Source: Ciona intestinalis (Eukaryota; Chordata; Ascidiacea; Phlebobranchia; Cionidae). From it: 64,000 bases of DNA. Position 1 is the first letter of the stretch. The number at the start of each line of letters is the position of its first letter. The stretch is from the NCBI RefSeq assembly GCF_000224145.3, contig NC_020178.2:640986-704985 (forward strand), written 5' to 3'. The notes under the pieces were generated by a model. That model ran no database searches, was not told where the DNA came from, and saw only the letters and a program-made list of their open reading frames with translations. Positions 44,901 through 56,861 of this stretch are shown one piece after another. Both the position numbers and the translations under genes were made by a program.

Positions 44901-47900
44901 TGTTTTTTTCGTCCCATTTGGTGGTAAACAAACAAACAAAATGCAAAGAATTATAAAACCGTATCCCTAGGACTCCCATATAGACCGTTGTTAATTGTTT
45001 AAAACACGATCAGGATGTTTGGATATTATATGCTAAAGGTGTCCCATCCTCCTCCACCCTACTACGTATAATATTCCATTTGTGTGGTATAATTTAAAAG
45101 TGGTGTATATATCCAAGTTATAAATAGATTTTTTGTTTTTTTTTACCACGTGTTGGATTGAAACTATGGTTACGCCTACCATACCACACAGTGTGTGCTG
45201 TTTCGTGTATGTAGGAAATAAATGTGTGTAGGAATTCCCGGCTTAATTGCAGCAATAGACACATGTAACCTTTCGTTGCAGAATTGCACCTACATTATAC
45301 GCACCTTATTTCTGCAAGACGTTCTGCTATTAAACGGGCCTTCTGCTTCTTTGGGATTCGACCGTATTTCACAGCTGAAAAAAATATTGTTTTAGGTTTG
45401 ATGGTAAAATTGAGTAAAATATATAACCTAAATGTTGTTTAAGCAGATGAAAGAATGCATTATGCTACAATGTAATATCAAAAACTGGATAAAAATTAGA
45501 TAAATTGGATTTATCTCTTCGAATAGAGTATAGGATAAGGGGGTCAGATTAAATAAAACAACGAAGAGAAGGGACGTCGTAGCAAAACGACACTTATTAA
45601 AACACGCTACGGGTAAAACCTACTTTTAAATGAATGCTATTTATTTCGTTTCTCCGGTCACGATTACGAAGAATGAAAGAGTTGACAAAAGCGAAAAGAC
45701 GGGTAGTAACGGTAAAACAACAGTTGTTAAAACACGCTTATTGATAAACCGGAAAAAGAATAACGTTTTGAAAAGGCGTGACCGTTACATTATACAGACA
45801 ATGCTTAACAATCGTTTAAGTAGTTTTAAAAAATAAACAGTAAATATCCGTTAATTTTTGCATTTTCTTACCGTCTTTAGACATTCCCACGTACAAGCAT
45901 TTCATAAATCTGCACGTCTGGCAACGATTACGATTGATTTTAGTGATACTGCATGTACGGTCTAATATACAGGATCTGTACTTGATTTTTTGATGAATTG
46001 TACGTCGAAAAAAGCCCTGTGTAACAAAAAAAGGTTTAAAGTTATGTCAAGATTAATAAAAATAGGTTTTGAATGAATGAATGTAACTTGCTTTATCCTC
46101 GCGTGGCGTGAAACAGCAGTCGTTAAAACACAGGTGTTCTGTTTTATACACCGCATGCCAGCTTTTTTAGCGAGTTTCCACATATGTAACTTTTCTTGTA
46201 GTATTGCTGACCATTTGGACGACCCATTAGTGACCACTGGGTTGGAGCAATTACAGGTAAATGCCAAAGACACATACGCCCACAATGGTATAACAGCGAA
46301 AAAACGGCGCAAAATATGTGTGAGGGGGTTTTGGTTATAAAAGAATGATAATGTGATTTTAAAAACCGACTTTTTATTATTGTAGTGTGTTAAACAGATC
46401 TAAATAATGTAATAATGAGTATATAAGGTTTTAGACGTATTACACAGCTCAGTAACGGCATATAGTATTTCCTATATCTGGTTTTCTATACACAATGCAT
46501 GTCAGGATATAAATTAATTGTTCATCGAAAGACCGTCTTAGTTACGTAGCGATTCACCATCATCCAGCAATATGAATTGTCCTTTATAGTCTAGACCCAA
46601 CCATTGTAAAATTCTAAGAAATATACCTGCTTAAATTAACATTATATAACTATATTACATATCGTGTGTTTGTGTTTCGTATAACTGAACAACTTTATTA
46701 GGATATTTAAGTTAGATAACTGAATTGTTTCAATTTGTATATTATTTTAAATGGGCCACGCTTCTATTTGACACTTTTATTCAAGTAGTTTTTACTCTTA
46801 AGTGTGTTTTAACCACTATCGTTTGCCCCTAATTTCCTTATGTGTGTTGTTTTAAATATTTGGTCTTTGTTACTCTATTTTAAGAAACATCACCCAAAAA
46901 GTAACATATGTGGTAACTCGTAAGCGAGCACAAGGTGTATGAAACAGAACACCCGTGTTATAATGACTGTCTTTCCCGGCACGCGAGAATAAATACGTTA
47001 CATTTATTCAGTCACCCACAAAGTTAGGTAACTCGTAAGCGGCAACGAGGTATAAAACAGAACACCCTGTTATAATGACATCATTACCCCGCCATGCAAA
47101 AATAAATAAGTTACATTCATTTGTTTTATACATACTTTGCAGCCCTCACAAGAGTAAACGCCGTAATGTACACCAGAAGACTTGTCTCCGCATACTTTGC
47201 ATGGCATATCCAGTAACTCCACTGTCGAAACTGTAAAAGAAAACTTGAATAATAATTATATAGTAGGTTGGGGAAACATGGGGCATCTTTTCATTTTATT
47301 TTCTCGTCCCATTTGGTAGTAAACAAAGTACATTTAAACAATTATAAAACCGTATCCTCACGACTCCCATAAACCGTTGTTAATTGTCTAAAACGCGGTC
47401 AGGATATTTGGATTTTATGTGATAAAGGTGTCTCATCTTACCCCATAGTAATTTATTTAATGCTATTTGTAATTGTGCAACATTTTAATTAAATTTCATG
47501 TTTAATCGCAATTCTAATCGCTTTGTCGCTAATTAATTTTAATGTTGTCGTATTTCGTCTAGCGTTGCAGTAATTGAATACGTATTTGTAATAAATTGAT
47601 AATATGTGTTAAGACATGACAGCAATTGATTACTGTAAGAAATATGAGAGCAACAGATATTGTAATGCATTTATTAAACCGTAACTGATGCCGCAAATAC
47701 GTTTGAGATTCATGTACAATTCTATACGGCAATCAATAGTATAACATTTTGAAATGTCAAGGGCATTGATAGCGAAAAAACGGTATATTTTAATTTAAAA
47801 TGGCCACAGTTGAATTAAATACGTTACAATATAGTTTATTATTTAGTGCCTGGGCCCAAATCTGGTGTCTGTTGAAAAGTAATACTGCAGACGTGTAGGG

Positions 47901-49929
47901 ATAAGATGGTTACCGTTTGCACCTAAAACCATATTTCCTGATCGCGCTTGTAACAATTAACAACGCTCTTTTAGAGTTGTGAAGATAGTTGTGAAGACAT
48001 AATTCTGTAAATATTTTTGTTACTACCAAATAAGTCGATAAACTGAATGAAAACATGACCCATCTTAACCCCTCACTTTAAACGGTACAGTAAATAAGTA
48101 GATTTTACGTATTTGCTAAACCGCGTATACCAGTTTTCAATAATTCTGTTATTTCTGTGTAACGCCCAAGTCACGATTTACGGTATTTATAAAGTTCCCA
48201 GTACTTTTTTTCTCGGCCACACCAGCCTGTTTTTACTTTTAAGGCGATTTTCGGCTTACGTTCGAATTATAGCGATGATTTAAAACAAAAAATGTCTTCG
48301 AAATAGTACGTTATTACGACATATATTCTTATCTCTTTTTGGGGCATTTTAAAAAACTGGTCAAGTCGGTAAATCAAATTCGTTTCTGTGGCTGTCTTAA
48401 ATTGGTAATCTGTTTTAAATATCCGAAATTGTTTAGCGATTACTAAGTGTATGAAACAGTACGCCTGTGTTATAACTTCTGGCGTTACCTGGTCACACGA
48501 ATATAAAAAAAGTTGTATTTATTTGAAAATACATTAACCAAAGAAACGCGAAAGTCAATGAATGAATGTAGCTTATCCTCGCGTGGTGGGGAAAACGACA
48601 GTCGTTACGTTCTGTTTCATATACACCTCGTGCCAGCTTACGAGTTACTAAATATGTAACTTTGTGGGTGATTGTTTTTTCTGTGTGGCTGACAATTTGG
48701 ACAACACCCTAACAAAATACAATACTGAAACAATAAATTGTTTTAGATGCTAATACTTCGTAGAAAGTTATACACAGTCAAGTTGTTTTGAAGCAAATTA
48801 TTAAACAAACACGTATAACTAAAGTGTAAACTCAAAACGGCCTGAATTTTCGCGGTAATTAGCAGCCTAAAATGTGAACTTTGTTTCGTAGATTTTGCTT
48901 GTGCTGCATACGCGTGTCTGTTACTTCTGAGATATAGTTATACACTGTATGCGAACAACAGTCTGAAAGTGCTACTAATTTAAGGAGAAACAAAAGGCTA
49001 TTGAAAATAACAAATTTGCGAAATAATAATTAAACTGCGTGAAATGAATGAATGAGTAAATATTTATGACTGAAAACCAATGCAGGCAATGGTCCTATAT
49101 TGTGGGGTAAGATGGGACACATTTGGCACATAATGTCCAAATATCCTGATCGTGTTTTAACAATTAACATCGAACTTTTTAGAGTCGTGGGATGCGGTTA
49201 TAATATTCTGTAAATATTCTTTGTTTACTACCAAATGGGACGAGAAAATAAAATAAAAATAGGCCATAATAACCAAGTTTTAAGTTGTTTTTTTTTCACA
49301 GAAAACGATTCTTTCTACTTTTTTGTTGCGGTAATTGTAGAGTTCAGGTTTTCCGAGGTCACAAGGAAATAGTTTGAAATCGTGTTGTGATATTTTCTGT
49401 TTTTAAACTCTTCACTTAAACTCAAAGCACGTTGCTCTGCTTTTAACTAAACAAAGGTCACAGCGACTTACAACGTGACGAGTACAAGGCTGTGAGACAC
49501 AAATACTTTTGTGTTATATAACTGGACGTGATATGTGTAAATGCACCATGCGTGTATGGTGTATAAGAAAACGCCCATGTTATAATTTGACAGTGAGCAT
49601 GAGGTGTATGAAGACACCATGTGTGTCTGGTGTATAAGGAGACACCCATGTTATAACTTGGCAGTGAGCATGAGGTGTATGAATACACCATGTGTGTATG
49701 GTGTATAAGAAGACATCCATGTTATAACTTGACAGTGAGCATGAGGTGTATGAAGACATCATATATGCAGATATATAAAAACACACCTATGTTATAACTC
49801 ATGATAAAAACCAGTGTTACCTGAAGATTTTTCTCTCGGTTTTTTCTTTTGCTTAAAGTGTGAAACACTGTTCTCTTCTACAACGGACACGACCGGTTCT
49901 GCCTTTATGTTTTCCAGCATGCTTAGCAT
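38936..49929 (-). CDS. Rev-erb/E75-like (NR1D-type) nuclear receptor
   Basis: Ten coding exons in phase (minus order): 49929-49821, 47230-47136, 46016-45872, 45374-45305, 44201-43115, 42797-42726, 40248-40060, 39702-39603, 39339-39229 and 39144-38936, giving 728 aa. The N-terminus has NIKAEP, a possible sumoylation site. The DNA-binding domain (C47-KVC, P-box CEGCKGFFRR, second finger CQTCRFMKC) is followed by a C-terminal extension [16 protein letters not shown] long Ser/Thr/Pro-rich hinge comes from one exon (about 140-502). The LBD has [55 protein letters not shown] and [13 protein letters not shown]. The LBD is closest in my reading to Rev-erb and insect E75, repressors that bind AGGTCA half-sites. 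No AF-2 (LxELF) helix follows. The donor after 39603 (GTTCGT) is weak but the phase fits. Confidence 0.9.
39679..40052. promoter_or_regulatory. Cluster of seven TGACGTCA palindromes
   Basis: Perfect copies start at 39679, 39771, 39787, 39878, 39894, 40018 and 40045, and TGACGTAA at 40034. Six lie in the 357-bp receptor intron. One lies in the next exon, where it encodes part of MTSQ. The last abuts the intron's donor. CRE/ATF-type by sequence. Confidence 0.6.
41174..41868. mobile_element. Two MITE-1 copies in the receptor intron
   Basis: 41174-41372 is reverse-core with mixed ends. 41673-41868 is forward-core and starts AGTAGGGGGGGGGAAGATGG. Confidence 0.85.
41955..42040. repeat. Dispersed 97-bp-family fragment
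   Basis: GTTCTATATGCCCGAGGTCCTACTACGAGGCACGCC and GGGCCAGAGTTGGCCCATTAC. Confidence 0.6.
44270..44420 (-). mobile_element. SINE fragment, reverse
   Basis: TATCCTCGCGCGTGGCGGGGC and ACAAGGGTGTTCTATTTTGTACAC, decayed beyond. Confidence 0.55.
44683..44730. repeat. (CA)n microsatellite
   Basis: CA run with a few CG interruptions. Confidence 0.9.
44863..45068 (-). mobile_element. MITE-1, full length
   Basis: TATAGTACAGTGGGGAAAAATG to CATCCTCCTCCACCCTACTA, between the hinge and C-terminal-extension exons. Confidence 0.85.
46075..46300 (-). mobile_element. Near full-length SINE, reverse
   Basis: GTAACTTGCTTTATCCTCGCGTGG to ACACATACGCCCACAATGG. The tRNA-like head is replaced. Confidence 0.75.
46890..47125 (+). 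mobile_element. Two tandem SINE 3' halves
   Basis: Copies at about 46890-47005 and 47010-47125, each opening with CACCCA(A/C)AAAGT. Confidence 0.75.
47257..47454 (-). mobile_element. MITE-1 next to the first zinc-finger exon
   Basis: Starts 25 bp from the acceptor of the exon ending at 47230. Ends CATCTTACCCCATAGTAATTTA. Confidence 0.88.
47892..48080 (+). mobile_element. MITE-1, GATAAGATGG-type, decayed
   Basis: GTGTAGGGATAAGATGGTTACC to CATCTTAACCCCTCACTTTA. Confidence 0.7.
48430..48705. mobile_element. SINE fragments in opposite orientation
   Basis: Forward piece 48430-48530 and reverse piece 48565-48705. Confidence 0.65.
49096..49265 (+). mobile_element. Right-truncated MITE-1
   Basis: TATATTGTGGGGTAAGATGGG through the core to GACGAGAAAATAAAATAAAAATAGG, then stops. 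Confidence 0.75.
49515..49805 (+). repeat. Minisatellite, four units
   Basis: Ends 16 bp from the first receptor coding exon. The last unit has the palindrome decayed to GTATGAAGACATCATATATG. Confidence 0.9.
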
Positions 49930-50011
49930 CTTGTTTTAACTTTAATTTCCTACCTTACATTGTATAAAACCTACGAAGAGAAAAGGGTTTTATTATAAAG
50001 AAACATATATA

Positions 50012-50211
50012 GTATAGTCGAGTGGGGGAAGATGGGACACCTTTTCGTTTAGTTTTCTCTCTCCATTTGGTAGTAAACAAAGAACATTCGATGAATTATA
50101 AAACCGTATCCGCACGACTTCCACAGACCGTTGTTAATTGTTTAAAACGCGATCAGGCTATTTGGATATTACGTATTAAAGGTGTCCCATCTTCCCCCAC
50201 CCTATTATATA
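50012..50211 (-). mobile_element. MITE-1, full length
   Basis: TATAGTCGAGTGGGGGAAGATG to CTTCCCCCACCCTATTATA. Confidence 0.9.
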
Positions 50212-50837
50212 ATATATTACGGTAATGATCCAACTCTGACCTAAATCTATGGGCGTTAGCGCAATGATCCAACGTCGGCCTAAATCGCTGGGTGTTGGGG
50301 TAATGGGCCAACTCTGGCCTAAATCCCAATTGCTCTATACCGAGACTTGGCGTAGGACCTCGCAGTTATAAAATACAACAGCTTTCGATAAGTGTAGCAA
50401 ATCATTTGAAAAAAGCGAAATATTTACCAGAGTACAATTTATTAGACTTATTTTTTTTCGGTCACGTATTTCGTAGCGCTTGATGTAAACTAGAGCTTTT
50501 TAAACTATTGCTGTTATAAAAAGTAGTGATCACTGCGTGCCGGTAAATGAGTACAACACGGCGATTTTTGTATCGCTTAATCTAAACTAGATCTTTTTAA
50601 ATCTGCAGTTGTTCCAAAAGTAATAACAGATCACTGTGCCGGTAAATGAGTACAACACAGCGTTTTAAAGACATATTGAAACAGTGGGCACGAGGTTAAT
50701 TAAGGCGTTTCTCAGCGCAGTCGTTTAGCCCACAGAAACGAAACTAGTAACATGCTAGAGACAAGAAGCAATCGGAAATATACGCCGACTCTCCCCACGC
50801 TATGTTTTAACACCGCTGCAAATATGCATGTGTTTTT

Positions 50838-51311
50838 ATGTATAGTAGGTTGGGGCAAGACGGTTTATGTTTTATTTTCGTCCCATTTGGTTGGAAATAT
50901 TTACAGAATTACAACGCAGCGGGGGAAGATGGGACACCTTTTAACTCTATTTTCTCGTCCCATTTAGTAGTTAACAAAGAACATTTAAAGAATTATAAAA
51001 CTACATCCTCGCGACTCTCATAGACCTTTGTTAATTATTTAAAACACAATAAGGATACTTGGATATTATGGGCCAAAGGTGTCCCATTTTCCCCCGTCCC
51101 ACTATATGTTGTTTTATTCTTACGACTCTAAAAGAGCGTTGTCCAAAAATCCATGACGGTTATATGATTGGTAGTAAAGAAAAATCATTCTAAGAATTCT
51201 AAAACCGTATCCCCACACCTCCCACAGACCGTTGTTAATTGTTTAAAAGGCGGTTAGAATATTTGGATATTATGTGCTAAAAGTGTCCCATCTTCCCCCA
51301 CCCTACTATAC
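50838..51311 (-). mobile_element. Chain of three partial MITE-1 copies
   Basis: Left half of a GGGGCAAGAC-type copy (50838-50925) runs into a copy lacking its outer terminus (50925-51108). A left-truncated copy follows (51175-51311). Confidence 0.8.
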
Positions 51312-51837
51312 AATACAGAAGTAATTGTAACATATATGTATCCTTAATAACTATGTATATATCGCGTGTTATTGTTCTTTGCTATACTTACTACCCGTAT
51401 AGGCACAGTACACGCAATAGGTGATGCTGTACGAAATAGCGAAACAATTCACACTACAACTAATCTAAACCTCAAGAAAATAACTGAACTGTAACTATAC
51501 AAGGCATAAAAATGTATTGCATATAACGTCTTATACTATATAGCATGCTACGTATACTATAGCCTATATCTAGACTTAAAGCTGTGTGAACGTTGCGTCT
51601 TAAAACGCAGCTAACAGTTTAAACTACGCTTTAAAATAGCCTATGTATTATATATGTACATTAGTACCAATTATAACATAATACAAAGTAAAGGCTGGAG
51701 TATACATTTGCATTTTTGGAATACTTTGGAAAAATTAAAATGTTTAATAAGCGATGCACGAAGCGACTTACTTGTGAAGCATTATAGTGACTAATATGAA
51801 CTAATTTTACAAAATTCGAGTGCGAAAATGCATATAG

Positions 51838-52280
51838 AACTGTAGGGTAAGATGGATACTGTTAGCGCATAATAGCCCATATTTCCTAATCGTGTTTTAA
51901 CAATTAACAACGCTCTTTTGAAGTTGTGAGGATACGGTTATATAATTCTCTGAATATTCTTTGTTTCCTACTATAAAACCTACTATAAAGTGACACCTTT
52001 AGGGGTTAGATAAAACGACTAACTTATTTAGGCATTGTATAAAAAAAGTACATTTATTTCAGACACAACATATCAAAACAGCACGTTGCTCACTATATAG
52101 TAAGTTGGGGTAAAATGGTTCATGTTTTCATTCGCTTTGTCGTTCTATTTAGCATTAAATATTTTACAAAATTATATAACCATATTCTCACGACTTAAAA
52201 TAGCGTTGTTAATTGTAAAACACGATTACGAAATATAGGATATTGTGTGCTAACGGTATACATCTTACCTTAAAGTACTT
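51838..52280. mobile_element. Two MITE-1 copies, GTAAGATGG subtype
   Basis: 51838-52000 is forward and right-truncated. 52093-52280 is reverse, ending CATCTTACCTTAAAGTACTTA. Confidence 0.75.
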
Positions 52281-53169
52281 AGTCATAATAGCCAAAGAAT
52301 GAAGCCGGCATACGAGCATATGCTCTTAAAGGAAACAATACACATATACCGGCGTCCTGAATTTTCAGCCAGCGCTTGTTTTACTTGGAACAACGTGCCT
52401 GAACGTGTTCTTCTGTACGCTTAGATACGATCTTATGCGAACATAAAACAGACTGCCATAAGGTAGTAAACTAATAAAATAAGTTCGCAATTTTTTTTAA
52501 CAAAAATAGTTTTTATTAATTTTTTGGCTTTGATAAATTAAAAGTAAAAATTTTGGCAAAATTTAAATATTTAAAAATTCCATTTACTTTAGCACCTTCG
52601 GTGTCGGGGTAATGTGCCAACTGTGGCCTAAATCGCGGATCCCATAGCGCCGCGCCGTAGAACCTCACCCATATAGAATAAAAAAGAAAAAAAAAAATGT
52701 TTTAAAACGAAAATGTTTTAATTTTTCCTAATTAAACATTCAAAATATTAGAATTAGTCTTAAAACATGCTGTTATTACATTGCGGTAACAATTTGTGGT
52801 AAAATCGCGTAATTTTAGGTAACAGTCAAGCGTCAAATTGCGTAGACCTAATATAGCTTCGTATCAGTTTGTGTATGCTTTAAATTCATTACATGATATA
52901 TTACATGCGTCGGAAATTTGCATTCAAATGCTTTAGCATACAGCGTAGGTTGGTTTAAAGGCGGTCATTCTGTAGCAAAACGTGCTTGCAGCGTATTGGC
53001 ATACAAAACGATAACTGTAGGCCTGGTCAAAGCAGGTCGTTTATGCGTCTACCTAATAAACAAGTCTAATAAATATGTGCTCGCATTTCAACAGGAAAAA
53101 CAGCGGCGTTTGAATGCAATGTGAAACCGTTCTAGTTGATAATTTGTACGTCTGTATTAGCTTTATTGC

Positions 53170-53622
53170 ATATAGTACTGTCGGGTAAAATGGATACTGT
53201 TATCACATAATATCCCATATTTCCTAAGCGTGTTTTTCGGGCATAAGGTGGATAACGTACACAATATCATATAATTGATAATCGTGTTTTTAACAATTAA
53301 CAACGCGATTTTAGAGTCGTAAGGATACGGTTATATAATTCTGTTAATATTTCTTTGTTTACTATCAAATGTGACGATAAAAGAATGAAAACATGGACCG
53401 TCTTACCCCAACCTATAAATATATATAGTGGGGTTGGGGAAGATGGGACACTTTTCCATATCTTTTCTCGTCCCATTTGGTAGTGAACAAAGACCTTCAA
53501 AAAGAATTATAAAACTGTATCCTTACGACTTCCATACACCGTTGTTAATTGTTTAAAACACGATTAGGATATTTGGATATTATGTGCTAAAGGTGTCCCA
53601 TCTTTCCCCACCCTACTATACT
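53170..53622. mobile_element. Two adjacent MITE-1 copies of different subtype
   Basis: 53170-53417 carries a 50-bp internal insertion with its TCCTAAGCGTG core partly repeated. 53424-53622 is full length and opposite in orientation. Confidence 0.85.
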
Positions 53623-54133
53623 GTTTCGGTCAGCATAATTATATCTCTAACAGAATAACTTTCCCAAAATTAACGTAACGAACGACGAAACGATAATACA
53701 AACATATAAATAATGCGAAACCACTAAAAACCTATTTATTGCTTAGAAATGAGCATTAAATTAAGTGGAAATGGGCTTGATGTATTAGACGCAATTTAAC
53801 CAGGAGATCATACCGTATTTGTATATATGGTAATTATAAACTTAACAGTCTAAGCGAAAACTTAAGGCTAATATAAATCGTGTATTGCGACAGTTAATTT
53901 GCATATATAAAATGACTGTCTGCTAAAGTCTGCACTATTTCATACACGAATTATGAACATGTTTTACCTCAAATAATAAAGTTAACTATTACCAGTAACT
54001 GACTTTTAAATATCTTAAAGACGGCGTAACGTCTTATTGTAAAATGGCGTTTTATAACATAGTCGTATTTATACTTCGCTAAAATCCTAATTAATACAAA
54101 TTAAAGACGTACTTTATAGCAACTAAAATTAAC

Positions 54134-54332
54134 ATATAGTTGGGTGGGGGAAGATGGGACACCATTAGCACAGAATGTTTAAATATCCTGATCAAGTTTT
54201 AAACAATTAACAACGGTTTATGGAAATCGTGAGGATACGGTTTTATAATTCTTTAAATGTTCTTTGTTTACTATCAAATGGGACGAGAAAATAGAATGAT
54301 AATGTGTCCCATCTTCCCCCAACCTACTATAT
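54134..54332 (+). mobile_element. MITE-1, well preserved
   Basis: TATAGTTGGGTGGGGGAAGATG to CATCTTCCCCCAACCTACTATA. The terminal change G to T at the left is matched by A at the right, so the termini pair. Confidence 0.92.
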
Positions 54333-55660
54333 GTTTAAATATAATAAAAGTAGCTAAAACGATGTCGTATTATAAATCCGACGCTTTAAAACACGGCCAT
54401 TTATACTTTACCTATAAACTAATAAACCAATAATAGAAGACAGAGCTATAATGTAAACCCTACGACTTAGATTCAAGTTACACTATCAATGCAACGTCTA
54501 CGCTTTGTAGCTATGTTCCTCTGCTTAAGACTACGAACTAACTGCACAGCAATATTCAATATCCTGTTAATGAAAAGCATCCTGGACCTGAACCGGCGCC
54601 GTGCATATTTCCTTTCTTGTTTTACCATCATACAGAATCTGATATGCGAATATTGGTACACGCCATACATAACATCTCATGCATTTCAAAGAAACCAAAC
54701 TCTGGCCGTGAAGCGATGCAAACACAACGAGTAATTTCGAGAAAAAAAGCGTTCACACTCGATTGAACTGAACACAAATACCATGAAAATAGGCGAGCGT
54801 TTCTTTCAGCGGCGTTCAAATTCTTGCGTGTACTTTTACGCCATTTTGTAATATACAACCTAAGTCAAGTGCAATTTAACTCTTGTTTTTCACGTAGTTT
54901 AATATTCGTATAATTATCTCATAAAGCAGTTAAAAGGTTATAGTTTAATGTACCTAATGAATCTAGACTGCGTAGTTTTGACTTGTCTGTACCTTTTCAT
55001 CTGTACTAGTTCGACGGTTTGCTGTTACGCAAGCAAAGTTTACACGTTACTATAGCAGTGGGGTAAGATAACAGCTTACTTTGCTAAATTATACATTTTC
55101 TCACAAGCTAACCGGTTATAAAATAACTTTACAGTGCAAATATAACTCGGCCTATATTTTAAGCACGTTCGACGACTTTAACCACATCATTTCCTCGAAA
55201 TCCGAGTGACCCGCCAAAAATTTAGGCCAAGTCAATTGAAAGACACGAGCCTCATTTTTCTCATCGGCGCGACACGGACTGAATTCCTCACTCGTACACA
55301 TGATCTAACATAGAAAACTGTCACTAAAACCCGTGCGAACTGCTGTGAATATAAGCTGGGTAAACGAGTACAAAATACAACCGCAAACGACGCGGCTACG
55401 AGCCGTTTCTTTTATCTCTTAAAGCTGAGTTCGTTCAGGTTCGAATTTGAGCAGACATGACCTACTTTTCGCTCCAACGGTGAGTTCATTTCGGTCCACG
55501 GCAAAATACGTGTCACGACAGAACGCGCCTCACTAAATCGCGACGCTGGTTGTACCGCTGTAATCTTAACTCGCGCGTTACTCAATTTCTAGTTAAATAT
55601 TAGCAGTAAATAGATTCAATAGAAAAGTGCACCATTTTAATGAGAAGTCATATATACATA

Positions 55661-55847
55661 TATAGTAAGATAGAGAAAGATGGGACACATTCTATTTTTT
55701 CGGTGGTAAACTAATAACATTAAAATAATTATAAAACCGCATCCTCACGGCTCCCATAAACCGTTGTTAATCGTTTAAAACATGATCAGGATATTTGGAT
55801 ATTATGTGCTAAATGTGTCCCGTCTTCTCCCCTATTAACTAAACTGC
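55661..55847 (-). mobile_element. MITE-1
   Basis: TATATAGTAAGATAGAGAAAGATGGG to GTCTTCTCCCCTATTAACTA. Confidence 0.8.
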
Positions 55848-56025
55848 TTAATGTTGCATTGAACTATATATAACTCTTTAAAGCGTATTCTTAACAAAAC
55901 TAAACGTTTTGATACATTATCTAAACCTTATAACAAATATTCTAGGTATGGTATAACTATTAAGTAATACTTAACTTAAACGGGCCCTAGGTATTAGAGC
56001 CAGCTTTCGCGCAGTATCTTCGCAA

Positions 56026-56098
56026 GTTTCCGTAGTGTAGTGGTTATCACGTTCGCCTCACACGCGAAAGGTCCCCGGTTCGAACCCGGGCGGAAACA
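56026..56098 (+). tRNA. tRNA-Val (anticodon CAC)
   Basis: 73-nt cloverleaf with acceptor stem GTTTCCG pairing CGGAAAC and discriminator A. D-arm region has TAGTGTAGTGGTTATCA. Anticodon stem TTCGC/GCGAA holds loop CTCACAC, with anticodon CAC at 56059-56061. The B-box GGTTCGAACCC is perfect. No intron and no encoded CCA. A TTTT terminator follows at about 56104. It is a genuine tRNA rather than a SINE head, because all stems pair and no SINE body follows. Confidence 0.95.
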
Positions 56099-56861
56099 AA
56101 GATTATTTTGCCAATCTTAACAAAATTTTGCCCTTTTTGAAATATTCTCCATTTTTTTTCTATTTAAAAAAAAGATTATGCTAAAAATACTTAATTCTGA
56201 CATTTTCATAAAAAACGACTTTTTAGGCATTACATATGAAAAAAACGAATATCATACAGTTACCAACAATATAACTTCGCTTTATTTTAAACAGAAACAA
56301 AATATTTTTAAACACCAATAAAATATCTAAGCACAGTGAAGAAATATAAACACTATATGTTTTAAAAAGATAATTAGATTGTCATTAATTTATAGGTAAA
56401 TTTACAAAACGAATGTAAAAAATTGTCATGTTAAAATACATAATACTTCATATTTATTTACAAAATTATGCTAAAAATAATTTTATAAAGTAAACTGTTT
56501 AACGAAAAAAAGTGATTATTAAAATAAAAGTGATCAGTAACCATGAAAACAGTGATTTCTAAAATTTAAGCGAAAGATAAGGATGTACCTTTAATTGTAT
56601 AAAATTGGATTAAAACGTTTAAAATTCTTGAAACATGTTATTATTTTGGTGCAAAACGTTTTTAAATTGCTCTAAAAGTGTTTAAAATTCCGAAAATGAT
56701 GTTATATTTCTGTAAAACGTTCAAACTTTGTCTAAAATCGTTTAAAATTAGAGAAAAATGTTATTATTTTTGTCTCAAAATAATAAATTTTGGCCCAAAT
56801 ACGTTTAAAATATTATTTTTTAAAAAATACCCAATTTTTGATTACAGGAAAAATACAGTTT
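56099..56861. other. AT-rich stretch with repeated TTTAAAA-type words
   Basis: Between the tRNA and the coiled-coil gene. Around 56600-56810, imperfect repeats of about 65 bp (AAAACGTTTAAAAT, TTATTATTTTGG) look like a decayed AT-rich tandem repeat. Part is expected to be 3' UTR of the coiled-coil gene. Confidence 0.4.

Larger units (their letters stand above)
49930..56025. other. Region upstream of the receptor gene, repeat-rich, no gene supported
   Basis: Contains about ten MITE-1 copies, 97-bp-family fragments (50226-50360, 52597-52680) and a relatively repeat-poor part at 54.4-55.6 kb that could hold a receptor 5' UTR exon or promoter. Short ORFs here (for example 52918-53124) have no supporting features. 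Confidence 0.4.

Noticed and set aside
52918..53124. ORF of 68 aa upstream of the nuclear receptor
   Set aside because: No family similarity, no splice context and surrounded by repeats. Length is within chance expectation.
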